From positions 1-5,502 of the forward strand of contig CAMPBP010000109.1 in NCBI GenBank assembly GCA_946639085.1: 5,502 nt of DNA. The letters run 5' to 3'. A program made the translations under genes and the position numbers. How positions within the stretch are numbered: the stretch's first letter is position 1; each line of letters opens with the position of its first letter. This stretch comes from an uncultured Lachnospiraceae bacterium. GTDB lineage: Bacteria > Bacillota > Clostridia > Lachnospirales > Lachnospiraceae. This document shows, one piece after another, positions 1 to 4,759 of the stretch. The notes under the pieces are model-generated. The model did no database searches. It was not told the DNA's origin and worked only from the letters and a program-made list of their open reading frames with translations.

Positions 1-666
1 ATAATCTTTCATGTGGATGCGGTCCAGGGATTTACAAAATCGCTTATATATCCGAAGCGTTCAAACATCGATCTTTTATCCGTAAGCGGACATAAGATCC
101 ACGGACCGAAGGGCATAGGTTTTCTTTATGCCAATGAAAAAATAAGACTTAAGCCGATCACCTTTGGGGGCGGTCAGCAAAAGGGCCTTCGTAACGGAAC
201 GCTGAATACTCCCGGCATTGCGGGAATCGGTCTTGCCTGTGAAATGGGGACAAAAGATATCCCGGGTGAATCGGAGAGATTATACGAGTTGAAAGGTTTC
301 TTTTTGCAGGAAGTCGATAAGATCGATAAGGTGGCAGTAAACGGCTGCGTTAAAGACGAAAACGGAAATTACAAAGTAAGAGAGACCGCACCGCACATAA
401 TGAACATTTCGGTGCTCGGATTAAGAAGCGAAGTAATGCTTCACGCACTTGAAGAAAAAGGCATATATGTATCGGCGGGAAGCGCATGTGCGTCCCACTC
501 AAAGAAAGAGTCGTCGACCCTTAAAGCGATGGGGGCCGATGCCGCAACAATGGACGGAGCACTAAGAATAAGCATGTCGGAGTTCACCACCAAAGAAGAA
601 CTTGAGTATGTGCTTGAGACACTTAAAGAGATCATTCCGTTTTATTCAAGATTTGTAAGGAAATAA
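1..666 (+). CDS. Cysteine desulfurase, NifS/IscS-like (5' partial, C-terminal part)
   Basis: PLP-dependent, cytoplasmic enzyme that takes sulfur from cysteine as a protein persulfide and passes it to acceptors. The reading frame is open from base 1 and reads IIFHVDAVQGF, the class-V aminotransferase stretch in which Asp and Gln contact the PLP ring. The GTG at base 13 is an internal Val codon, not a start; the true start lies left of the window. The Schiff-base lysine is in SGHKIHGPKG (Lys codon 94-96), and the catalytic persulfide cysteine is in SAGSACASHS (Cys codon 487-489). The 221 codons present are a bit over half of the usual 380-400 residue family length. The stop is 4 bases before thiI, so the two are surely cotranscribed. 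By analogy with the Bacillus NifZ-ThiI pair, I infer it is the dedicated sulfur donor to ThiI rather than the Fe-S cluster SufS/IscS; no Fe-S scaffold gene is visible. Confidence 0.95.
   Translation: MIFHVDAVQGFTKSLIYPKRSNIDLLSVSGHKIHGPKGIGFLYANEKIRLKPITFGGGQQKGLRNGTLNTPGIAGIGLACEMGTKDIPGESERLYELKGFFLQEVDKIDKVAVNGCVKDENGNYKVRETAPHIMNISVLGLRSEVMLHALEEKGIYVSAGSACASHSKKESSTLKAMGADAATMDGALRISMSEFTTKEELEYVLETLKEIIPFYSRFVRK
657..662 (+). promoter_or_regulatory. Ribosome binding site of thiI inside the upstream gene
   Basis: AAGGAA lies 8 bases before the thiI ATG and overlaps the last Arg-Lys codons of the cysteine desulfurase. Ribosomes finishing the desulfurase would clear or occupy this site, so the pair is probably translationally coupled. 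Coupling is inferred; the site itself is seen. Confidence 0.6.
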
Positions 667-670
667 AAGT

Positions 671-1855
671 ATGTTTCAATCATTTTTGATCAAGTATGCC
701 GAGATCGGCATCAAAGGAAAAAACAGATATCTTTTCGAAGATGCACTGGTAAGACAGATAAAGCTTGCACTTAAAAAATGCGAAGGAAGCTTTGTCCTTT
801 CAAAGACTCCGGGCCGAATCTTTTTGGATGCGGAGACCGACTTTGATTACGATGAAGTAATAGAAGCTCTCACAAGTGTATTCGGCGTTTGGGGAGTATG
901 CCCCGTGGTACGTCTTGAGATGTGCGAGCCCGAAGAACTTGCCAAGGCCGCTGTAGATTACTTTAAGAAAGTTTATCCCAATACGGATAAGACTTTTAAA
1001 GTGTTCACGAGAAGATCCAACAAAGGTTATCCTCTTGATTCCATGGAACTTAACGTGTGCATAGGAGATGCGATCATCGACGCCGTTCCCGGTATCAAGG
1101 TAGATGTTCACAATCCCGATATCACTCTTACCGTTGAAGTTCGCGACAAGATATATCTTTATTCCGAGATTATTCCCGGTCCCGGGGGTATGCCTATCGG
1201 AACGAACGGAAAGGCCATGCTTTTGCTTTCCGGCGGTATCGATTCACCCGTTGCGGGTTGGATGATAGCAAAACGAGGCGTCAAGATCGAGGCCGTTTAT
1301 TTCCATGCGCCCCCTTATACCAGTGAAAGAGCAAAGCAGAAGGTAATAGATCTTGCAAAGAAAGTGTCCAAGTATACGGGACCCATCTATCTGCATATCG
1401 TTAACTTTACCGACATTCAGTTATACATTTACGAGAACACCCCTCATGACGAGCTTACGATAATCATGAGAAGATATATGATGCGTATCGCCGAGGCCAT
1501 CGCCAAGGAGTCCGAGTGTCAGTGTCTTGTTACCGGCGAATCCATCGGTCAGGTTGCAAGTCAGACGACCCAGTCCCTTGTGGTAACCAACGAAGTTTGT
1601 ACCCTTCCGGTATTCAGACCCCTTATCGCCTTTGACAAAGAAGATATCGTGGCAATTTCGAAGAAGATCGATACCTACGAAACCAGCATCCTTCCTTTCG
1701 AAGACTGCTGTACCATATTCGTGGCAAAGCATCCGGTTACAAAGCCTAACCTTGGGATCATCAAAAAGCACGAAGAATGCTTGAAAGAAAAGATTGACGA
1801 CATGGTGAACAAGGCCATCGATGATAAAGAAACAATAATAGTAAGCGAAGACTAG
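671..1855 (+). CDS. thiI: tRNA 4-thiouridine synthase ThiI (tRNA sulfurtransferase)
   Basis: Cytoplasmic ATP-dependent enzyme that adenylates U8 of tRNA and replaces oxygen with sulfur relayed from a cysteine desulfurase. The 394 residues show the expected order: an N-terminal ferredoxin-like part (about 1-60, KYAEIGIKGKNR being typical), a THUMP tRNA-binding domain (about 61-165), then the adenylating PP-loop domain with SGGIDSP at residues 187-193. A DCC motif at 345-347 within PFEDCCTIF corresponds to the region of the catalytic Cys344 of E. coli ThiI. The protein stops soon after, so it lacks the C-terminal rhodanese domain of enterobacterial ThiI. This is the usual short form in Firmicutes and fits direct persulfide transfer from the adjacent desulfurase. 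Without rhodanese, a role in thiamine thiazole synthesis is less likely. It is the last gene of its operon: the next gene is convergent and a plus-strand terminator lies at 1958-1992. Confidence 0.96.
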   Translation: MFQSFLIKYAEIGIKGKNRYLFEDALVRQIKLALKKCEGSFVLSKTPGRIFLDAETDFDYDEVIEALTSVFGVWGVCPVVRLEMCEPEELAKAAVDYFKKVYPNTDKTFKVFTRRSNKGYPLDSMELNVCIGDAIIDAVPGIKVDVHNPDITLTVEVRDKIYLYSEIIPGPGGMPIGTNGKAMLLLSGGIDSPVAGWMIAKRGVKIEAVYFHAPPYTSERAKQKVIDLAKKVSKYTGPIYLHIVNFTDIQLYIYENTPHDELTIIMRRYMMRIAEAIAKESECQCLVTGESIGQVASQTTQSLVVTNEVCTLPVFRPLIAFDKEDIVAISKKIDTYETSILPFEDCCTIFVAKHPVTKPNLGIIKKHEECLKEKIDDMVNKAIDDKETIIVSED

Positions 1856-1892
1856 AAAAAGAAAAAACCGAAAAGTTTTTTGCTTTTCGGTT
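1856..1892 (-). terminator. Intrinsic terminator, minus-strand orientation (for the HPr-like gene)
   Basis: A perfect 10-bp stem, AACCGAAAAG (1866-1875) with CTTTTCGGTT (1883-1892), encloses a 7-base loop. Read on the minus strand the stem is followed by a long T-rich tail (TTTTTTCTTTTTC, down to 1855), as in a strong rho-independent terminator. Read on the plus strand the stem is followed only by CCTAAAGT, so it should be weak for thiI although it lies just after the thiI stop. It would end a minus transcript about 100 bases beyond the HPr-like stop codon. Confidence 0.75.
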
Positions 1893-1957
1893 CCTAAAGT
1901 ACTTCCGCATCTGCGGCTTAATTGTAAGGTTGAAGAAGTTACATGTTAATAGTTACA

Positions 1958-1992
1958 GGGGCGTAAGGCCTGCCTACGCCCCACATTTTTTT
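1958..1992 (+). terminator. Intrinsic terminator of the desulfurase-thiI unit
   Basis: An 8-bp perfect stem, GGGGCGTA (1958-1965) with TACGCCCC (1975-1982), is extended by two inner G-C pairs after a bulged A. After three bases it is followed by seven T residues (1986-1992). This is the expected plus-strand rho-independent terminator for thiI, about 100 bases past its stop. Its T-tract ends directly at the tandem stop codons of the opposing HPr-like gene. No T-tract follows it on the minus strand. Confidence 0.85.
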
Positions 1993-1993
1993 A

Positions 1994-2227
1994 TTAGCCT
2001 ACCATATAGGGCTTGAGTACTTCAAGAACCTCTTCTGCATTGCCTTCAGCATGGATGTTGAGGTCAATGGGCTTGGAAAGGTCAAGACTGAAGATACCCA
2101 TAATGGACTTAGCATCGATTACGTATCTGCCTGATACAAGATCGAAATCATAATCAAATTTTGTAATCTCATTTACAAAAGACTTAACTTTGTCGATGGA
2201 ATTTAAAGAAATCTGTACTGTTTTCAT
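1994..2227 (-). CDS. HPr-like protein lacking the phosphocarrier histidine
   Basis: A 77-residue protein resembling HPr of the sugar phosphotransferase system. The centre, AKSIMGIFSLDL (residues 39-50), matches the HPr segment around the regulatory Ser46 (KSIMGVMSL), with Ser41 as the equivalent, and the overall length and a C-terminal helix ending in LEVLKPYM fit the HPr fold. The N-terminal catalytic motif GIHARPA is absent: my hand alignment puts Ser10 near the His15 position, and the Arg17 position is also not conserved. It therefore should not accept phosphate from Enzyme I. By analogy with Bacillus Crh, which lacks His15 but keeps Ser46, a purely regulatory role is plausible but unproven, and no HPr kinase or CcpA gene is in view. 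The start is firm: AAGGAGG lies 10 bases upstream of the ATG. The gene is monocistronic, convergent with thiI and divergent from mtaB. Tandem TAA stops (the second at 1991-1993) end it. Confidence 0.8.
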   Translation of the reverse strand: MKTVQISLNSIDKVKSFVNEITKFDYDFDLVSGRYVIDAKSIMGIFSLDLSKPIDLNIHAEGNAEEVLEVLKPYMVG

Positions 2228-2237
2228 GGTAAATATA

Positions 2238-2244
2238 CCTCCTT
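2238..2244 (-). promoter_or_regulatory. Strong ribosome binding site of the HPr-like gene
   Basis: AAGGAGG on the minus strand, an exact anti-16S match, 10 bases before the ATG at 2227. It fixes the start and suggests high translation, as expected of an abundant HPr-type protein. Confidence 0.85.
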
Positions 2245-2269
2245 GCTTTAAACTTCAACCTTTGCCCTC

Positions 2270-2298
2270 ATCATAAAGAAAAGGGTTTCTTTTGTCAA
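2270..2298 (-). promoter_or_regulatory. Near-consensus housekeeping-sigma promoter for the HPr-like gene
   Basis: On the minus strand, TTGACA (2298-2293) is separated by exactly 17 bases from TATGAT (2275-2270). This is a perfect -35 and a 5/6 match to the -10 of the vegetative sigma factor. Transcription would begin near 2263, giving a leader of about 36 bases that includes the strong ribosome binding site. The spacer carries an inverted repeat, listed separately. Confidence 0.8.
2275..2292. repeat. Inverted repeat within the promoter spacer (possible operator)
   Basis: AAAGAAA (2275-2281) and TTTCTTT (2286-2292) are perfect inverted arms around AGGG. They fill the space between the -35 and -10 of the minus-strand promoter, a common place for a repressor site. 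It does not fit the CcpA cre consensus. The simple purine-rich composition means chance is possible. Confidence 0.4.
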
Positions 2299-2322
2299 TG
2301 ATTAATACTTAACAAAAAATTC

Positions 2323-2326
2323 GGAG
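2323..2326 (+). promoter_or_regulatory. Ribosome binding site of mtaB
   Basis: GGAG lies 6 bases before the ATG at 2333. A second ATG at 2329 is in another frame and too close to the site, so 2333 is the start. I see no convincing plus-strand promoter for mtaB in the 105-base divergent region; TTAATA at 2302-2307 preceded by TG is only a weak extended -10 candidate. Confidence 0.6.
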
Positions 2327-2332
2327 TAATGA

Positions 2333-3658
2333 ATGAAAACTGTGGCATTTCACAACTTAGGTTGCAAGGTTAACGACTACGAAACCGACATTATGCAACA
2401 AAATTTTAGAGAAAACGGTTTCCTTGTTGTGCCATTTAGTCAAAAAGCGGACATTTACGTTATAAATACATGCACAGTCACCAACATCGCCGACAGAAAA
2501 AGCCGTCAGATGATACATCGCGCCAAGAAAACAAACCCCGATGCCGTAGTTATAGCGGTTGGCTGCTATGTGCAGACTGCGGGAAAAGAAGTGCTTAAAG
2601 ACGAATGTATAGATATTGCAATCGGCAACAATAAAAAGGCCGATATATTAAACATTTTAAACGAATACATAAAGGAAAACAGACCGGCTTCTTTTGGCAG
2701 CATCATAGATATCAATCAAACGTCCGAATATGAGAGCATGTTCCTTACCCATACCGCCGACAGGACAAGAGCCTATATAAAGATTCAGGACGGCTGCAAC
2801 CAGTTTTGTACATACTGCCTCATTCCTTTTGCCAGAGGCAGAGCCAGAAGCCGCGACGAAGAAAGCATATTAAAAGAGATAGAAGGCCTTACGAAAGAAG
2901 GATACAAAGAGTTTGTGCTGACGGGAATTCACGTAAGCTCCTACGGTGTATCGGGCACGGCGGACTTTAAAGACAATAAACTTGCCGATCTTTTGGAAGC
3001 AATAAATAAACTTCCCGGTGTAAAAAGGATACGCTTAAGCTCGCTGGAGCCCCGTATCGTAACGGAAGAGTTTGCAAAGCGTATCTCAAAACTTGAAAAG
3101 CTTTGCCCTCATTTTCATCTTTCTCTTCAAAGCGGATGCGACGAAACCCTTAAGCGCATGAACCGTCACTATACGAGCGATGAATTTTTAACCGGCGTAA
3201 AGCTTTTAAGAGAGTATTTTGACGATCCCGCAATCACCACGGACATCATCGCAGGCTTCCCCGGCGAGACCGAGGAAGAATTTGAGAAGTGCTTTGACTT
3301 TGCGAAAGAGGTTTCTTTCTACGAAATGCACATATTCAAATATTCGAGAAGAAAAGGCACCGTCGCGGACAAGATGCCCGGCCAGGTAAAAGATGAGATA
3401 AAGGAACAAAGAAGCCATCGCCTCATCACATTAAGAGATGAACTTTCAAAGCAATACAGGGCAAGACAGATCGGTAAAGTTAAACCTGTTTTGTTCGAAG
3501 AAGAGATAACGGTTAACGGCAAAAAGTATCTTACGGGCCATACGCCCGAATATGTTAAGATAGCGGTAAAGACTTCCGACGCTACTGCAAACGAGATATT
3601 TGACGTATCCATCGACGGCTTTTTGAACGATGAGCTTATGCTCGGAAGCTTACATTAA
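2333..3658 (+). CDS. mtaB: tRNA ms2t6A37 methylthiotransferase MtaB (radical SAM)
   Basis: Adds a methylthio group to C2 of N6-threonylcarbamoyladenosine at position 37 of ANN-decoding tRNAs, using two 4Fe-4S clusters and S-adenosylmethionine. The 441 residues show the full architecture. The N-terminal methylthiotransferase domain has its three cluster cysteines at C11 (LGCKVN), C47 (NTCTVT) and C78 (VGCYVQ). The radical SAM core begins with CNQFCTYC at C155, C159 and C162, followed by the family segment IPFARGRARSR. A C-terminal TRAM RNA-binding domain covers about 375-438. The GCKVN start motif points to MtaB rather than MiaB (GCQMN type) or the ribosomal-protein enzyme RimO. The length is normal and all six cysteines are present, so it should be active. 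It stands divergent from the HPr-like gene and 107 bases upstream of ireB, with no clear terminator between. Confidence 0.95.
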   Translation: MKTVAFHNLGCKVNDYETDIMQQNFRENGFLVVPFSQKADIYVINTCTVTNIADRKSRQMIHRAKKTNPDAVVIAVGCYVQTAGKEVLKDECIDIAIGNNKKADILNILNEYIKENRPASFGSIIDINQTSEYESMFLTHTADRTRAYIKIQDGCNQFCTYCLIPFARGRARSRDEESILKEIEGLTKEGYKEFVLTGIHVSSYGVSGTADFKDNKLADLLEAINKLPGVKRIRLSSLEPRIVTEEFAKRISKLEKLCPHFHLSLQSGCDETLKRMNRHYTSDEFLTGVKLLREYFDDPAITTDIIAGFPGETEEEFEKCFDFAKEVSFYEMHIFKYSRRKGTVADKMPGQVKDEIKEQRSHRLITLRDELSKQYRARQIGKVKPVLFEEEITVNGKKYLTGHTPEYVKIAVKTSDATANEIFDVSIDGFLNDELMLGSLH

Positions 3659-3674
3659 GAATATATTCAGACAA

Positions 3675-3706
3675 ATTGACTTGAAAAAAATCACGTTTGG
3701 GTCAAT
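3675..3706 (+). repeat. Inverted repeat A upstream of ireB
   Basis: ATTGAC (3675-3680) and GTCAAT (3701-3706) are perfect inverted arms. In RNA the stem can continue inward through three G-U wobbles and two A-U pairs to 3685/3696, leaving a 10-base loop. No T-tract follows, so it is not a standard terminator of mtaB. It overlaps both the candidate ireB promoter and repeat B, and could be a protein-binding site or an RNA element. Confidence 0.4.
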
Positions 3707-3709
3707 ACT
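3681..3709 (+). promoter_or_regulatory. Candidate promoter of the ireB-ruvX-DUF1292-rnj run
   Basis: TTGAAA (3681-3686, 5/6 of the -35) is followed after 17 bases by AATACT (3704-3709, 4/6 of the -10). A start near 3716 would place the inverted-repeat hairpin B at the very 5' end of the transcript. The match is modest; read-through from mtaB may also feed the operon. Confidence 0.4.
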
Positions 3710-3739
3710 GTTCTATATAGGGTAAACCTATATGTATTG
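3703..3739 (+). repeat. Bulged hairpin B in the ireB leader
   Basis: The inner arms ATATAGG (3715-3721) and CCTATAT (3727-3733) form a perfect 7-bp stem with loop GTAAA. The outer arms CAATAC (3703-3708) and GTATTG (3734-3739) add six more pairs, with a 6-base bulge (3709-3714) on the 5' side only. The outer 5' arm shares bases with repeat A, so the two full structures cannot form together. It ends about 10 bases before the ireB ribosome binding site. Confidence 0.5.
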
Positions 3740-3765
3740 GAAATACAGAGGAGATTTTTAGGGAA

Positions 3766-4029
3766 ATGGCAGATTTAGGTGCAACACAGGTATTAAAAGT
3801 AGTCCAGGAAAAGCAGATGAGCGTTGAAGAGATCCTGGAGATCGTATATAAGGCAAACAGAGAAAAGGGTTACGATGCGGTAAATCAGATCACGGGATAT
3901 CTCGTATCCGACGATCCCACATATATAACATCCTACAATGACGCAAGAAAGCTTGTAAGAAGACTTGAACGCGATGAGATCATCGAAGAGCTTATCTCTT
4001 CTTACGTTAAGAGTAAAGGCTGGGAATAA
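3766..4029 (+). CDS. ireB: IreB family regulatory phosphoprotein (UPF0297, YrzL)
   Basis: A small cytoplasmic protein of 87 residues. The UPF0297 family signature is plain: EKGYDAVNQITGYLVSDDP followed by TYITSYNDARKLVRRLERDEIIEELI. In Enterococcus faecalis IreB is a negative regulator of cephalosporin resistance and is phosphorylated near its N-terminus by the PASTA Ser/Thr kinase IreK. Here Thr7 in the variable head is the only threonine in that region, so it is the natural candidate phosphosite (inference). AGGAG at 3749-3753 serves as ribosome binding site with a rather long 12-base gap; AGGG at 3760-3763 is too near to act. It heads a compact run with ruvX (6-base gap), the DUF1292 gene and RNase J, the yrzL-yrrK-yrzB order known in Bacillus. 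The alaS gene that commonly precedes it is absent; mtaB stands there. Confidence 0.92.
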   Translation: MADLGATQVLKVVQEKQMSVEEILEIVYKANREKGYDAVNQITGYLVSDDPTYITSYNDARKLVRRLERDEIIEELISSYVKSKGWE

Positions 4030-4035
4030 ATCTTT

Positions 4036-4470
4036 ATGCGGATAATGGCACTTGATTTCGGATCAAAGACAGTAGGGGTTGCGGTAAGCGACCCTTTACT
4101 TTTAACTGCACAAGGCGTTGAGATCATTCGTCGCAAGGAAGAAAACAAGTTAAGACAGACTTTGGCTCGCATAGAAGAACTTATTGTGGAGTACGGCGTA
4201 ACACATATCGTGCTGGGGTTACCCCTTAACATGGACGATACGAAAGGCGAACGTGCGGAGCTTTCGCTTCAGTTTAAAGAAAGTCTGGAGCGTCGTACCG
4301 GCCTTACGGTTACCATGTGGGACGAGAGGCTTACAACCGTCGAAGCGGATGATATAATGAATGAAGCGGGTATAAAAGGTAAAGACCGCAAAGAATACGT
4401 TGATATGATAGCCGCACAGATCATTTTGGAAGACTACATGCGCGAAAACAAAGTAACAGATAAACAATAG
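4036..4470 (+). CDS. ruvX: Putative pre-16S rRNA nuclease / Holliday junction resolvase-like RuvX (YqgF)
   Basis: A cytoplasmic RNase H-fold nuclease of 144 residues, the usual family length. The YqgF motifs are all present: the first acidic strand [15 protein letters not shown] (Asp7), [12 protein letters not shown] (about 60-71), the catalytic-type WDERLTT (Asp and Glu around 95-96) and a final helix [14 protein letters not shown] carrying the third Asp. In E. coli YqgF has been tied to processing of the 5' end of 16S rRNA; resolvase activity has been proposed for other members, so the substrate here is open. The start at 4036 gives the common [10 protein letters not shown] opening; the ATG three codons later is a possible alternative, since the ribosome binding site (GGGA at 4022-4025, inside the ireB end) is weak. 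The 6-base gap to ireB suggests coupling. Confidence 0.93.
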   Translation: MRIMALDFGSKTVGVAVSDPLLLTAQGVEIIRRKEENKLRQTLARIEELIVEYGVTHIVLGLPLNMDDTKGERAELSLQFKESLERRTGLTVTMWDERLTTVEADDIMNEAGIKGKDRKEYVDMIAAQIILEDYMRENKVTDKQ

Positions 4471-4491
4471 AACAAGACACAAAGAGGTCGT

Positions 4492-4749
4492 ATGGAAAAG
4501 ATAGTTTTTACGGGCGCCGAAGGCGACAATATAGAATTTTACGTACTTGAAAAAACCACCCTTGGGGGTGTTGATTATGTGCTCGTGACCGAGAGCGAAA
4601 TTAATGACGGTGAGGCATACGTGCTGAAGGATCTTTCGAAGACGTCGGATGCGGAAGGGGTTTATGAGATCGTTTCCGATGAGGAAGAGTTGGACGCCGT
4701 TGGTCAGGTCTTTAAAAGTTTGCTCGACGACATCGACCTCATACAGTAA
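4492..4749 (+). CDS. DUF1292 / UPF0473 family protein (YrzB-like), function unknown
   Basis: An acidic, 85-residue protein of no known function. It is recognised by position just after ruvX and by the DUF1292 pattern: an N-terminal beta-rich stretch (IVFTGAEGDNIEFYVLEKT, then VDYVLVTESE), a YVLKDL strand, a loop with SDEEEL and a C-terminal helix (VGQVFKSLLDDIDL). No cysteines, membrane segments or signal peptide are seen. The ribosome binding site AGAGGT (4483-4488) sits only 3 bases before the ATG, rather close. It lies 21 bases after ruvX and 10 before RNase J. The conserved neighbourhood (yrzL-yrrK-yrzB in Bacillus) suggests a part in the same process as IreB or RuvX, but no mechanism can be read from sequence. 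Confidence 0.85.
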   Translation: MEKIVFTGAEGDNIEFYVLEKTTLGGVDYVLVTESEINDGEAYVLKDLSKTSDAEGVYEIVSDEEELDAVGQVFKSLLDDIDLIQ

Positions 4750-4750
4750 C

Positions 4751-4755
4751 AGGAG
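4751..4755 (+). promoter_or_regulatory. Ribosome binding site of RNase J
   Basis: AGGAG begins 2 bases after the DUF1292 stop and lies 4 bases before the ATG at 4760, a short gap. It decides the start, giving about 11 residues before the beta-lactamase fold begins. Confidence 0.65.
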
Positions 4756-4759
4756 AAAG

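Noticed and set aside
13..15. GTG as the start of the cysteine desulfurase
   Set aside because: The frame continues upstream to base 1 with family-typical residues (IIFH before V-D-A-V-Q), so this is an internal valine codon of a gene cut by the window edge.
800..1771. Two minus-strand open frames of about 100-116 codons inside thiI (800-1111 and 1421-1771)
   Set aside because: They lie wholly within a conserved thiI, and their translations show no family features.
1893..1957. Possible small RNA or riboswitch between thiI and the HPr-like gene
   Set aside because: Only a tiny CCGC-ATCT-GCGG hairpin and a short direct repeat are seen; no promoter or known riboswitch core could be found.
2228..2332. 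A CcpA cre site controlling the HPr-like gene
   Set aside because: No stretch in the divergent region fits the cre pattern with its central CG; the only palindrome is the AAAGAAA/TTTCTTT repeat.
3206..3612. Minus-strand open frames inside mtaB (3206-3418 and 3319-3612)
   Set aside because: Both are embedded in the radical SAM and TRAM coding region and resemble no known family.
3659..3765. Intrinsic terminator after mtaB
   Set aside because: Both hairpins in this gap lack a T-tract on their 3' side, so standard rho-independent termination is not supported.
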